Shown here: one piece after another, positions 53,632 to 63,982 of the stretch
How the letters are laid out: every line of letters begins with the position of its first letter
How positions within the stretch are numbered: position 1 is the first letter of the stretch
DNA from: Shinisaurus crocodilurus
Taxonomy: Eukaryota; Chordata; Lepidosauria; Squamata; Shinisauridae
Direction of reading: 5' to 3'
Assembly: GCA_021292165.1 (NCBI GenBank)
Contig: CM037877.1
Location: forward strand, 126,422,402 to 126,486,401
DNA: 64,000 nt
The notes under the pieces: model-generated
What the model saw: only the letters and a program-made list of their open reading frames with translations
What the model was told of the DNA's origin: nothing
The model's database searches: none
Program-made: the position numbers and the translations under genes

Positions 53632-54943
53632 AGACCCTCTTTTGGGAGAAGACCAAGCCGAAGTAGGAATTGAACACTTCTGCCTTTTCTTTGTCTTCTG
53701 TTATCAATTTGCCATCCTCAATGCGTAGTTGAACCACCAGTTCTTTCTTCTGTCTTTTACTGTGCATGTATCTGAAGAAAGCTTTTTTGTTGCTTTTAGC
53801 ATTCCTCGCTAACCTTAGCTCATTCTCAGCTTTAGCCTTCCTGACACTATTCCTGCAGTTCTGTGCTACCTGCCTGTACTCTTCCCCTGTAGCCTGTCCT
53901 TCCTTCCACTTCCTATACGTGTCCTTTTTTGTTTTCAGGTCATCTTTGAGTTTATTGTGAAGCCACATTGGCTTCTTCTGTTGCCCTCTGCCTTTTTTCC
54001 TTGTGGGAATTGTTTGCAATTGTGCCTTTAAAATTTCCTTTTTTAAAAACTCCCACCCCTCCTGGGCTCCCTTTCTCGTGAGAGTCGCTTGCCATGGGAC
54101 CTTACTAATCATTGTTCTGAGTTTGTTAAAATTGGCTTTCCTAAAATCCAGGGTACGTGTTTGGCTACACTCAGCTTTTGCTTCCGTTAGAATCAAGAAC
54201 TGAAGTATAACATGGTCACTTTCCCCCAGAGTTCCCGAAACTGCCACTCTATCCACTAACTCGTCTCTGTTGGTTAGAATCAGGTCAAGGATAGCCGATC
54301 CTCTAGTTCCTTCCTCCACTTTCTGTAGGAGGAAGTTATCAGCAGCACAGCTCAGGAATTTCTTGGAGGGACCATGTTTGGCTGAATAAGTCTCCCAACA
54401 GATATCAGGGAAATTGAAGTCACCCATTACTACCACATCGTGCCTCCTTGAAACAATGGCAATTTGCTTTTCAAAAGTTCCATCCTCGTCTTCTCCTTGA
54501 TTGGGTGGTCGGTAGTAGACTCCAACCGCCATGTTCGTTTTATTCTTTGCCCCCTTTATTTTAACCCAGATGCTCTCAATGGGGCTGCCAAGCTCCTCTT
54601 CCTGTATCTCTGTGCAGAGATACGTATTTTTAACATACAGTGCAACTCCACCTCCCTTTCTGTTGCTTCTGTTCCTTTTGAACAAGTTATACCCTTCAAT
54701 TGCTGTATTCCAGTCATGGGAGTCATCCCACCAGGTTTCAGCTATCCCTATCAAGTCGTACTTGCCCTCATGTATCAAGAGTTCAAGTTCGTCTTGTTTG
54801 TTGCCCATACTCTGGGCATTAGTATAGAGACATTGAAGACTATGTGCTTTATAGTCCGACTTTCCCCCTACATTTTGTGGTAGACTATCAATGGGCACCG
54901 CTGGAGCTGTTCTCTCCATTGTGGCATAGAGGCCTTCTTCCAT
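53609..54943 (-). CDS. CR1 ORF2, APE endonuclease and linker
   Basis: The 444-codon frame starts about 39 bases after the end of ORF1. Blocks: LQCLYTNAQSMGNKQDELEL, DLIGIAETWWDD (catalytic Glu), NRKGGGVALYVKN, VGVYYRPPN, VVVMGDFNFPDICWE, ILDLILTNRD and GESDHVILQFLI (terminal Asp-His), then a basic linker leading to RT. It ends within a C7 run (53621-53627 on +), after which the RT frame continues. Confidence 0.9.
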   Translation of the reverse strand: MEEGLYATMERTAPAVPIDSLPQNVGGKSDYKAHSLQCLYTNAQSMGNKQDELELLIHEGKYDLIGIAETWWDDSHDWNTAIEGYNLFKRNRSNRKGGGVALYVKNTYLCTEIQEEELGSPIESIWVKIKGAKNKTNMAVGVYYRPPNQGEDEDGTFEKQIAIVSRRHDVVVMGDFNFPDICWETYSAKHGPSKKFLSCAADNFLLQKVEEGTRGSAILDLILTNRDELVDRVAVSGTLGESDHVILQFLILTEAKAECSQTRTLDFRKANFNKLRTMISKVPWQATLTRKGAQEGWEFLKKEILKAQLQTIPTRKKGRGQQKKPMWLHNKLKDDLKTKKDTYRKWKEGQATGEEYRQVAQNCRNSVRKAKAENELRLARNAKSNKKAFFRYMHSKRQKKELVVQLRIEDGKLITEDKEKAEVFNSYFGLVFSQKRVYDPPWQT

Positions 54944-54981
54944 TGGTACCCCCGAGTTTATGTCTCCCTCCCCTGTTGGAT

Positions 54982-56010
54982 TCAGTTTAAAGCCCTCCTG
55001 ATTAAGTTCCTCATGCTGTGGCCAAACACATTCTTCCCAGTCCTTGTGAGGTGCAACCCATCCTTTGCCAGCAGTCCATCTTCCAGGAAGTGTAGCCCGT
55101 GGTCCCAGAATCCAAATCCCTCACGTCGGCTCCACCTTCGTAGCCAGTCATTCACTCAGAGTATTTTTCTTTCCCTTTCTATGTCTCTTCCAAGTACTGG
55201 AAGGATGGATGAGAAAACTATCTGGGCCCTGAAGTTCTTGAGTTCCCTTCCCAGCTCTTCAAAGTCTGCCGTGATTTCTTTGTAACTCCGCTTGGCAGTA
55301 TCATTTGTACCCACGTGGAAGAGAAGAAAGGGGTATGTGTCGGTGGGCTGCATGAGCCTCGGCAGCTGCTCTGACACATCCTTAATCCGTGCCCCGGGGA
55401 GACAGCACACCTGGCGAGTCCATGGGTCTTCGCGACATACTTTGGCTTTGATCCCCCGCAGGAGGGAGTCTCCCACTACGAGTACTCTTCTCTTCCTCTT
55501 GCTGTAGGCCTTGGTTTGATTGCCTCCACTTGACTGACCCTCAGCCTCTTGCTTGCTGTCACGTTGGGTGCCCGGTAATCCGTCCTCTGCAGGCTGTCCT
55601 CTGCTCTCGTCCTCAAGTACATGGAAGCAGTTCCATAGCTCCACTGCTTCCACAGGCGCAGAGTGTCTTGTAGTTCTTCTGCTCCTAACAGTCACCCTTT
55701 TCCAGGGAGTTCCCCCTGCGTTATTTTCCCTTGCCTCTGCAGTCTCCGACTCCGCCTCATCCTGCCGTTGCCCTTCTGGCTCCTGTACTGTGCTTTGGTG
55801 CTGTAGATCCACCGTTCTGTCTAAGAACTCCTCGCTTTCTCTTATGCTCCTGAGGGTTGACACTTGCTGCTCCAGTCCTCTGACCTTTTCTTCCAACAGC
55901 GTGACCAGCTTGCACTTGTTGCACGTGTAGGCCATGTTGATCTCCGGCAGGAAAACAAACATTGCACACCCCTTGCAGGTCACCACCACTGCTGAGTCCT
56001 TTCCTTCCAT
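54982..56010 (-). pseudogene. CR1 ORF1, zinc finger plus SGNH esterase, one nonsense codon
   Basis: The start ATG is at 56010. Cys pairs C12-x2-C15 and C30-x2-C33 form a zinc-finger-like module, followed by a coiled-coil-like LLEEKVRGLEQQVSTLRSI. An SGNH-hydrolase-like domain has VVGDSLLRG (Ser about 182), CLPGARI and HVGTNDT (Asn about 236). CR1 ORF1 proteins with this pairing bind nucleic acid and carry esterase-like folds. TGA at 55156-55158 interrupts the frame after 284 codons. The same frame continues through GLHLTRTGKNVFG, the likely Asp/His end of the esterase, to a stop at 54982. Confidence 0.85.
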
Positions 56011-56094
56011 AGTGCTCTGTTCCCTTTATGTTTCTGTCTTCCTAGAAAATTTCTTAGGGACCTCCCCCTTGACCTCCCCTGCCAAACTCCGCTG

Positions 56095-56570
56095 CCAAAC
56101 TCCTGTTCGCTCTCCCTGTTCGCTCGCTCTCTGAGAGCCTGCCCAGAAACAGCTGGAGCCTCTCTCCTGTTGTGCTCCTGCTCAGCTGGGAGTCAGGAAC
56201 AGAATGAGCTCCCAGGCCACACCCTTCCCTTTAAGCTCTTAGGCCACACCCTTCCCTTTCAGCTCTCAGGCCACACCCTTCCCTTTCAGCTCCCAGGCCA
56301 CACCCTTCCCTTTCAGCTCTCCGGCCACACCCTTCCCTTTCAGCTCTCAGGCCACACCCTTCCCTTGCAGCACTAGTAGTTGTTGTTTGTACAGCAGCAC
56401 TTGCTGTTGCAGCACTTGTCGTTCTACTCCTCTGCCAAACTCCTGTTTGCTCTCCCTGTTCGCTCTCCCTGTTCGCTCGCTCTCTGGGAGCCTGCCCGCT
56501 TATCACAGTCCCAGAAACAGCTGGAGCCTCTCTCCTGTTGTGCTCCTGCTCAGCTGGGAGTCAGGAACAG
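56095..56570 (-). repeat. Duplicated CR1 5' UTR with 27-bp minisatellite
   Basis: Two ~100-130-bp direct copies (about 56095-56200 and 56438-56570), each with CTGTTCGCTCGCTCTCTG, CCCAGAAACAGCTGGAGCCT and CAGCTGGGAGTCAGGAACAG. Between them are about six units of AGCTCTCAGGCCACACCCTT CCCTTTC at 56210-56369. This resembles monomer-type LINE promoters. Confidence 0.75.
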
Positions 56571-56575
56571 TTGAT

Positions 56576-58267
56576 ATTCCTGACTCGATATAGTTGATAT
56601 TATAACTCTGTATAATATCAACTATAGAATTTAAAAAAAATCTTGCAACATTGATATTATGTGACATTATATACAATTATGTTTCTTGTCTGTCACACAT
56701 CATCTCTAGACTGCTCTGTGTCACAGGCTACAATTCTCAATAAAATGTACTTATGTAAATCTGGACTGTTGCTTTGAATGAGGTTTTCCAGGACCAGTCG
56801 CACAGCTTTGGACTAGCTTCCTTCGCTACATGTTGAGGGAAATTCCAGCATCAGCAGTTCTACGTGCTGATCCTTCTTCTCCTGAGACATTAAGGGAAGT
56901 ATTTCAGGGCAGTGCCAAGAAAATCTATTAGTCCAATCCTGTTTTATTAGAAGCCCGTTGCAAATGTTTTGTCTGGTAAATTCTAACACAGAGAATTCTC
57001 AATGCACCCCACCCCTAATTGTGGAAGAATCTCTTTTCTCACACACTTTCTCTTGCCATCTCTTCTGGCCATTTGTTATTCTATCTCTCTCATGCTGATT
57101 TCCTCTTCTCTCTCTCTCTTGACAGCCATCTATGACTCTTTGCTCTCCTCCCATGTGCCATTCTTGGTGGGGCTTCACTCCCATGATACTATATAAGATA
57201 TTACTCCTGAAACATTCAATAGGAAAAAACATTCTATATGTGACAGGCCAGATGTGGAATCTCCCTCAATATTATATGCAGAAATTCAGCTGTTTGCAGA
57301 TTCAGTTACTGGGGATAGATCATAAATCATAACTTTCATCTTATGCATCTGACAAAGTAGAGTCTTGCCAAAATAATGTTCATGCTACAGAAAAAACACT
57401 GTAGAAGGGGAGTGTCTCTCTGCTGGAGCGGTGCACAAATGGCCTTGCAAAGTTATCCATCCTATATTTGGGGAGAAACAATTTTACCGAATTTCTCCAG
57501 GGGGAGGAGAAATTCTCCCAACAGTTTTCCACAGGTAGGACTCACCATTGGCACAGGTTGCAGTATAGCTTCTTTCTTTTTCGGCTTTTTGGTGCTGCCA
57601 GTGCAAGTGCATCAACTGTGTTGGCAACCTGGCCCCCATTTTGCATCCCCCACCATGCAGGTGTGTGTGGGGCAGTGTTGCATGAAGCTCCAGGGAAGAG
57701 GTGGAGCTGGTGCTGTGCCAGAATCTTCCCTCCAATTTCCTGAAAGCTTTCTTTCCCCATGAAAGAGGCTTCCATTTTTCTGCCTCATTCTCAGGGCATT
57801 TTATAATTTATTTTGAATTTATTTTGTTGGTGGTTTTGAACTTACCTAATCACTGCAAGGCAGCCCAGGGTGCTGCGTGTGTTTTTTCTTTCTATTACAC
57901 GCCTCTCCATTGCTCTGCAGCCTCCCAGCCTGCCTGCACCTCCTGATCTGAAAAAGCCCCGTGGATGGAATTACTTCACGATGTCTTCCCCGGGGCTTTA
58001 ACTGAAAAGTGGGAAGCTGCAGAGGCCACAGGCTGCCAGGAAGATAATTGTACAGTGAAAGACAGGACACTCATGCACACCCCTCAGCCACATCATAAGT
58101 AAGGTAGGCACAAGAACCCTGAACCCAACCCATGATCATTTCTCAAAAAAAAAAAAAAATTCTCCTTCAAATTTCTTTTCAAAAGCAGTTTCTTTTCTAT
58201 CCAATGGAATGTGAATTGTAAAAAAAAATGTAGGAGAAAGACACATTGCACCCCCTGCAGCATTCTT
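56576..58267. other. Intronic DNA without recognised features
   Basis: AT-rich after the CR1 5' end (an inverted TTGATATT/AATATCAA pair at 56571-56625), then unremarkable sequence; no coding similarity. Confidence 0.5.
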
Positions 58268-58556
58268 TTTTTTTTTTTAATTTTATTTACTTTTTCAAGA
58301 CAAAATATAACAAAATACAAGAATAACACAAAAATATAACATAAACAACATACAATAAATCATAAATTGCACCCCCCCTCCAAGGGACCAATTTATAAAC
58401 TTCCATCCCCTTGATCAAATGAATTCCAAATTCCAAAAATATAACATATCCTGACAAGGCATGCTCCCCTTCCCCTTTATTAATACATAATCTAGTAATT
58501 GATTCCATATATCCTTAAAATTATTCTTCTTTAACAGTCCTTTTTTGCATTTGATA
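58268..58556 (-). mobile_element. L1 3' end insertion with 13-bp TSD
   Basis: A poly-T start at the left, then the L1 3' UTR related to 23931-24200. Flanked by CTGCAGCATTCTT (58255-58267) and CTGTAGCATTCTT (58557-58569), a 13-bp duplication with one change. Confidence 0.85.
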
Positions 58557-58627
58557 CTGTAGCATTCTTGTCAGTTATGGCTAAGCCATCCGGTATCAGC
58601 AGTGGAGGGCAGGTCTTTTCCTCACCA

Positions 58628-58765
58628 TAACAGCATAAGAACATAAAAACATAACAGCCCTGCTGGATCAGACCAAAGGCCTATCTAGTTCAGCACACAA
58701 TGGCCAACCGGATGCCTATGGGAAGCCCACAAGCAGGACATGAGTGCAACAGCACCCTGCCATAG
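58628..58765 (-). mobile_element. L3/CR1-like LINE 3' end, - strand
   Basis: ATAAGAACATAAAAACATAA, CCCTGCTGGATCAGACCAAA, GGCCTATCTAGTTCAGCA and TGGCCAACCGGATGCC: the reverse of the family at 45640-45943. Confidence 0.75.
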
Positions 58766-58998
58766 AGCACTTAATTTTCTCCATAATGGTGAATGGCAAC
58801 CACTTACTTCTAAAGGAGAAAATGGAGGGGTGCACAGTGGTGGCGTGGTTGCTAAACCTGCTCTCTAGCCCAAGTGCTCTTTTCTAATTAATCAATATAA
58901 CCTCAGTAATTAAGAATCAAGTTGTCTCCTGTCTGCATAGTCTTACTCTTTCATTTGCATAGCCTCACCCTATTTTATGTTTCTTGGTCATTCTAGAG

Positions 58999-59125
58999 CA
59001 GTTGTAGGCAACCTGTTGCCCTCCAGATGTTGGACTCTGTCAGCCACAACCAGCATGGCCAATGGAAAGGGACTATGGGAATTGTAGTCTAAAACATCTA
59101 GAGGGCACCAGGTTGCCTACAGCTG
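58999..59125. mobile_element. hAT MITE with perfect 8-bp TSD
   Basis: Ends CAGTTGTAGGCAACCTG and CAGGTTGCCTACAGCTG; TTCTAGAG at 58991-58998 and at 59126-59133. Confidence 0.88.
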
Positions 59126-59149
59126 TTCTAGAGTATGACCTCTATATAC

Positions 59150-59152
<3 letters not shown>

Positions 59153-59193
<41 letters not shown>
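59153..59193. repeat. (GA)n microsatellite
   Basis: About 20 GA units. Confidence 0.95.
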
Positions 59194-59195
<2 letters not shown>

Positions 59196-59294
59196 ACATA
59201 GAAGCTTTGTATGTGACAATCATTACATAGGAACTAGACTTTTGGCTACAATCTTACCTGGGAGTAAGTTCAGTAGTCATTAACTCAAGGAAAC

Positions 59295-59390
59295 TAAGGG
59301 TGCAATCCTGTACCCATTTGTCTGGGAGTAAACCCCATTGAACTCAGTGGGACTTACTTCTGAGTAGACATTTATAGGACTGCACTGTAA
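59295..59390. repeat. Palindromic MITE (GCAATCCTA family)
   Basis: AAGGGTGCAATCCTGTACCC at left, TATAGGACTGCACTG at right; the centre AACCCCATTGAACTCAGTGG and GACTTACTTCTGAGTAGACA is itself imperfectly palindromic. Confidence 0.72.
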
Positions 59391-59742
59391 TTGTATGAGT
59401 GGGCCCAAGGAATCTCATGCATACCTCACATATTGAAAGACTGAAATAAAAGGGCTCCTTAGCTATGGAATTGTAATTGTCAGTGCTGGCTGATACCCTA
59501 CTGAAAAAGAACATAGCGTGTTGCTTTGAGACGGCTTGTTTGCAGTTATATTGCATATAGCATTAGATAGAAGGATGCTTTGTCTTCTCCTTAAAAAACC
59601 TTACATTTACACATGGAGCACTCAGTCTGTGTGATACATTCCCCCACTTTATTTATGTATTTAAAAGAAGGAAATTGACCTAATACATTACACAGGGATA
59701 GGCCAATTTGCCTAGATTAGAGAGTTACAGCACAATTCTATA

Positions 59743-59994
59743 CAGTCATGCCTTGGATTGAGAGCATTATTCGTTCCGGAAACGTGCTTGTAATCCAAAA
59801 CACTCTTATATCAAAACGAAATCCCCCCAAAAAAATTTGTACAGAGATTTTTCATTTAAGCCGTACTACAGTACTTGTATTGCAAGATGTCGCTTGTATA
59901 TCAAGTAAAAAAATAATAATAATAAATATTTAAAAATTTGCTTGTCTTGCAAAACACTCTCAAACCAAGTTACTTGCAATCCAAGGTATTACTG
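59743..59994. mobile_element. Mariner-like MITE, copy 1
   Basis: Ends CAGTCATGCCTTGGATTG and CAATCCAAGGTATTACTG, flanked by TA on both sides, 252 bp. The inner arms GCTTGTAATCCAAAACACTC and CTTGTCTTGCAAAACACTCT are related in inverted or direct forms. No transposase. Confidence 0.8.
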
Positions 59995-59999
59995 TATAT

Positions 60000-60240
60000 G
60001 GCTACTCAGAAGTAAGTCTCAATTAATTCACTGGGGCTTACTCCCAGGTAAGTGTGTTTTTAACTGCAGCCTTAGGGCACAATCCTATGCATGTTTAGAC
60101 AGCAAAAAGCCCTACAACTCTCAGCAACCCCTAGACAGCATGGCTATTTATTTATTTATTGCATTTATACCCCGCTCTTCAGCCAAAAAAACTCCCAGAG
60201 TGGCTTACAAAGATTAATAATAAGACAGTACCTGCCCTCA
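60000..60240. repeat. MITE pair and LINE/SINE tail
   Basis: GCTACTCAGAAGTAAGTCTC and GGGGCTTACTCCCAGGTAAG (60000-60080) belong to the GCAATCCTA family; GCACAATCCTATGCATGTTT follows at 60077. TTTATTTATTTATTGCATTT then ATACCCCGCTCTTCAGCC (60148-60190) is a reptile repeat tail, antisense. Confidence 0.55.
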
Positions 60241-60445
60241 GGCTGTGCTGAAGTTTAAAGCAATAATTCAGAAGCCCTTCATCTCATAAGAAAAGCAGGT
60301 GCAAGACTTCCCTAATTTAGTTGTATTAAATAAGTCTGTGAAACTTGTCAGCACATCTCCCCACTTTTTAGACAGGATCTTCAGTGAGAATATGTGAGGT
60401 CTACCTCCTCTCCTATGCTGCTGGGATGATCCTAGGATGATCCTT

Positions 60446-60970
60446 AGGCCCCATCTTGAGTACTGCGTCCAGTTCTGGGCACCACACTTTAAGAAGGACG
60501 TAGACAAACTGGAGAGGGTTCAGAGGCGGGCAACAAGGATGATAAAGGGACTGGAAACAAGGCCCTATGAAGAGAGACTGAAAGAACTAGGCATGTTTAG
60601 CCTTCAGAAGAGGAGACTGAGGGGAGATATGATCGCACTCTTCCAGTACTTGAAGGGATGTCACACAGAGGAGGGCCAGGATCTCTTCTCGACCATCCCA
60701 GTTTGCAGGACATGGAATAACGGGCTCAAGTTACAGGAACCTAGATTCCACCTAAACATCAGGAAAAATTTCCTGACTGTCAGAGCAATAAGACAATGGA
60801 ACCAACTACCTAGGGAGGTGGTGGGCTCTGGAGGCATTCAAGGTGCAGCTGGACGGCCATCTGTCAGGGATGCTTTGACCTGGATTCCTGCGTTGAGCAG
60901 TGGGTTGGACTCGATGGCCTTGTAGGCCCCTTCCAACTCTACTTTTCTATGATTCCATGATTCTATGATA
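60446..60970 (+). mobile_element. CR1 LINE 3' fragment, + strand
   Basis: Begins at [20 protein letters not shown] and ends with the ATTCCATGATTCTATGAT tail. The 60437-60925 frame stays open for 162 codons; a small deletion removes part of VGSPSLEAF. No TSD found. Confidence 0.92.
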
Positions 60971-61135
60971 AACATATACCTGAAGAGTTCAGAACTCCAG
61001 CCAGTCTGGAATAGGAGCTTTGTGGTGCTGTTTGGGGCTTGAAGAAGATACCTTTACCCCCTTCCCCACACCCTCCTGAAACCTTCCTCCAACTGTGCTA
61101 TATAGTGCTAAGAGGATCAGGATCAAAGTATTTTA

Positions 61136-61238
61136 GGGTCCAATCCTATGCATGTTTAGACAGTGCTAAACATGCTGACTTGGGGATGCTGGGAGTAGTA
61201 GGACTTTTTTCTGTCTAAACATGCATAGGATTGCACCC
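61136..61238. mobile_element. Palindromic MITE with TTA flanks
   Basis: GGGTCCAATCCTATGCATGT then TTAGACAG at left, CTGTCTAAACATGCATAGGA then TTGCACCC at right; TTA directly flanks both sides (61133-61135, 61239-61241), the 3-bp pattern of Harbinger-type elements. Confidence 0.75.
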
Positions 61239-61776
61239 TTAGTTGCTATATATCTGGGGTGGGGGATACAGCATGGAATGGGGAGTATTAAGGGTCACCT
61301 CCAGGATACTAGAAGCTGTTAGGGGCTCAAGGAGGCCAAATTCCCTTGCCCGGCATTTGCGGTTCTTCTTTTTTTTCCAGCTGCCCTCAACCACAAACCT
61401 AGACTCATACAATCTGCATGATTTCTGGTTTCTTTAGACCTCCCCCAACCGCTCCCCTGGGGTGAAAGTGAGATGCCCATAGAAAACAATGGGTAGCAGT
61501 GATTGGGCTGTGCTGTGTTCCCCTCCAGATGGTAGAACAAAGACAGGAATTTCTGTCTTTGGCAATATGAAACCAGAAGTACCCTTTCCAAACAATGAGA
61601 TGCATTACTCTAATTTTCTTCTCTATATGCCTTCAACACTCCACAGGTCCTAGAAGTTCACAGAGCTGCTGGTTGTTTTTTTTTTTTAATGTATTCTTTT
61701 AACTTACAAACTTATACAGTTTGCATCTAGGAAGCCCTCAACTACCGGTACCTTAATTTTGGGTGGCTCCACAAAA

Positions 61777-62027
61777 CAGTCATGCCTTGGATTGAGAGCA
61801 TAATTCGTTCCGGAAACGTGTTTGTAATCCAAAACACTCTTATATCAAAATGAAATTCCCCCAAAAAAATTTGTACAGAGATTTTTAATTTAAGCCGTAC
61901 TACATTACTTGTATTGCAAGACGTTGCTTGTATATCAAGTAAAAATATATATTAATAAATATTTAAAAATTTGCTTATCTTGCAAAACACTCTCAAACCA
62001 AGTTACTTGCAATCCAAGGTATTACTG
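61777..62027. mobile_element. Mariner-like MITE, copy 2
   Basis: Nearly identical to 59743-59994 (CAGTCATGCCTTGGATTG ... CCAAGGTATTACTG); right flank TA, left flank AA, so the left TA has mutated. Confidence 0.82.
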
Positions 62028-62559
62028 TATTTTCCTTTAAACTTATTCCCTAATCCTCTTTCCTACGTGTCTTTTACTGCGTCTCCTCTCTTCACCCACC
62101 TCCCAGAATCCTCTGCCTTCCCCTCATGCTTGTCTTTCCTTGTAGCTCTTGCCACTTCCCACCTCTGCATGGGGTTCATTCCAGTCTTGTTTCCTGCTTC
62201 TGCAGCCTGAAATAATCTGTCAGCAAAGAAATAAAGAAAGTTGACAGAGAAGCTGATACACCAATGACATTGGTAGGCACAAGGAAAATGGGACTTTGTG
62301 CAAGCTCAGGCAGACAAGAGGCATATGGGTTTACTCCTGCTTTTCATTTGGAGGTTAAGTTCAAAAACTAATAACACTGGACATTTGATTTAAGAAAAAT
62401 AAACATTTCGTTTCTGAGTGACCCACTGGAAATTTGTGGGTAAGTTTGATACATACTGCGTTCAGAATCCCCAATCCCCAACCGATATGCTAGACACCCC
62501 TGAACTGGAACAGGCTGTAAGGTGTGCCAAACCCTCACAGTGCCCAAATTACAGGATAA

Positions 62560-62890
62560 AAGGTAGGGGGACCCTTAATGAAATCCCTTTACACGCCCCC
62601 CCCATTTTAGCCAAATCTTTCTGTGCTGGCTGGGAACTGAAGATGGAAGACCGTCTTTGGTACCGGTGGGGGCGGGGTGTTCCGGGGGGGGGGGAGTGAG
62701 GCAGCACCATCTCAAGTGGTGCCTCAGCCTCTCCTCCTCGAGAGGAGAGGAAAAACATTTAGACTGCCAAAATCTGCCATCTGTTCCGGAGGGTGAGGGG
62801 AGCGTGGAGTCAATCCTAGCTGCTGTGCTCCTTTCACCTTCCGTTGGATGCCTGTAATCCTCCGAATTCAGTGGGTTATGGGGCCCCACA
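62560..62890. repeat. Foldback repeat related to 29640-30290
   Basis: Shares TGGATGCCTGTAATCCTCCG then a reversed TTATGGGG end with the block at 30145-30190, and has AGGCAGCACCATCTCAAGTG followed by GTGCCTCAGCCTCTCC and CCTCTCGAGG-like palindromes. Confidence 0.4.
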
Positions 62891-63892
62891 TATGATGGGG
62901 CTGCCCGACTGATATTTTGGGGCTAAATAACAGTCTCCATGCATGACCTTGGTGAGTCTGACTATTGTGACTCAGCTTGTTCATCTGAAAGTTTGGGTAG
63001 ATTTAAATAATTGATTAAACTCTCTGGTATTTAGCCCATTTATTGAATAGGAGCTGCAGTTTCCCTTCTTTTGTTGATGTAGGTGAAAAGGTGTTTTTTC
63101 TGCCTTTGCAAAGGTGTTCTTGGGGATTCAATGACATTTCTCTACCCTTGCTCTTTTGCAACAGAGGGTCTTAAAACCCATTGGGGTACTGACTTGCCCC
63201 TACGTATAAGCACCTCCAGACCTTTCTTTTGAGATGGCAACATTTATTCCTTTTTTGTATGTGCTATACTGAGGCACAAAGAATTAGGTGCTTTGCCCAA
63301 GGTTGCATATTAAGTCTAACAACTCAACTCTTAACAACTTATTCTGAGTACCTATTGAAAGTCTTGTGGCCTTACCCTATGAGATGCTTCTCAAGCATTT
63401 AGACTTGCAGGATCAAGTGTAAAGGCACTGTGATATGGGTGTAACATCACAGCATGCCGTAATGTTACGTCAGCACCACGAACCAACCCAGATTGTTTTG
63501 TCATTTCAGCGTGTTGATCCCCATACTACATGGCATAGAAATAGGTGGATAGTGTGCATTGAGAGTGCAAGTTTGGGGTCGTGGTGGTAGGGTAACTTCC
63601 TTCTCAGGAGAAGGACTAAAATCTCAAGGTGAAGGGATAGAACCAATTGGACTTGCCCAGCAGGCTCTAGCCTGAGCCTACCTTTGACTCACCAGGTGCC
63701 ATTTCCTGCTTCCACCAAGCTCAATTGCCTCCATAAACTCTCCATATCTTCCTTCCAACTGATCCCACCAAGCTACATCCCCTAATTTGCAACCATAAAC
63801 TGGTATCAGCTTAATTCAGGCCAGGAAATCTTCATGTTGGTTTCCCCATCCAATGGGCAGTATTGGCACAAACTATTGACTTTTGGATGCTT
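62891..63892. other. No recognised feature
   Basis: No PCDHAC2 or constant-exon coding similarity was seen; ordinary intronic composition. Confidence 0.5.
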
Positions 63893-63982
63893 GGACTTGG
63901 GTTCCTGCACTGAGCAGGGGGTTGGACTTGATGGCCTTATAGGCCCCTTCCAACTCTACTTCTATGATTCTATGATTCTATT
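63893..63982 (+). mobile_element. CR1 3' tail
   Basis: GGACTTGGGTTCCTGCACTG, AGCAGGGGGTTGGACTTGAT and CTATGATTCTATGATTCTAT. Confidence 0.88.

Larger units (their letters stand above)
51987..56575 (-). mobile_element. Near full-length CR1 LINE, - strand
   Basis: From right to left: a 5' UTR with duplicated segments and a 27-bp minisatellite (56095-56570), ORF1 (56010-54982), ORF2 endonuclease (54943) to RT (52171), then a 3' tail with ATCATAGAATCATAGAATC at 51987-52010. Lesions are few: one nonsense codon in ORF1, one extra base in a C-run between the endonuclease and RT frames, and a 4-bp deletion near 52178. This is the most complete CR1 in the window; eight other fragments or CR1-type tails are also present, two of them in the 5S SINEs. 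Confidence 0.93.

Noticed and set aside
55553..55930. 125-codon + strand Ser/Cys-rich frame
   Set aside because: Shadow of CR1 ORF1 on the opposite strand.
56170..56376. 68-codon frame with repeated GHTLPFQL
   Set aside because: Translation of the 27-bp minisatellite in the CR1 5' UTR.
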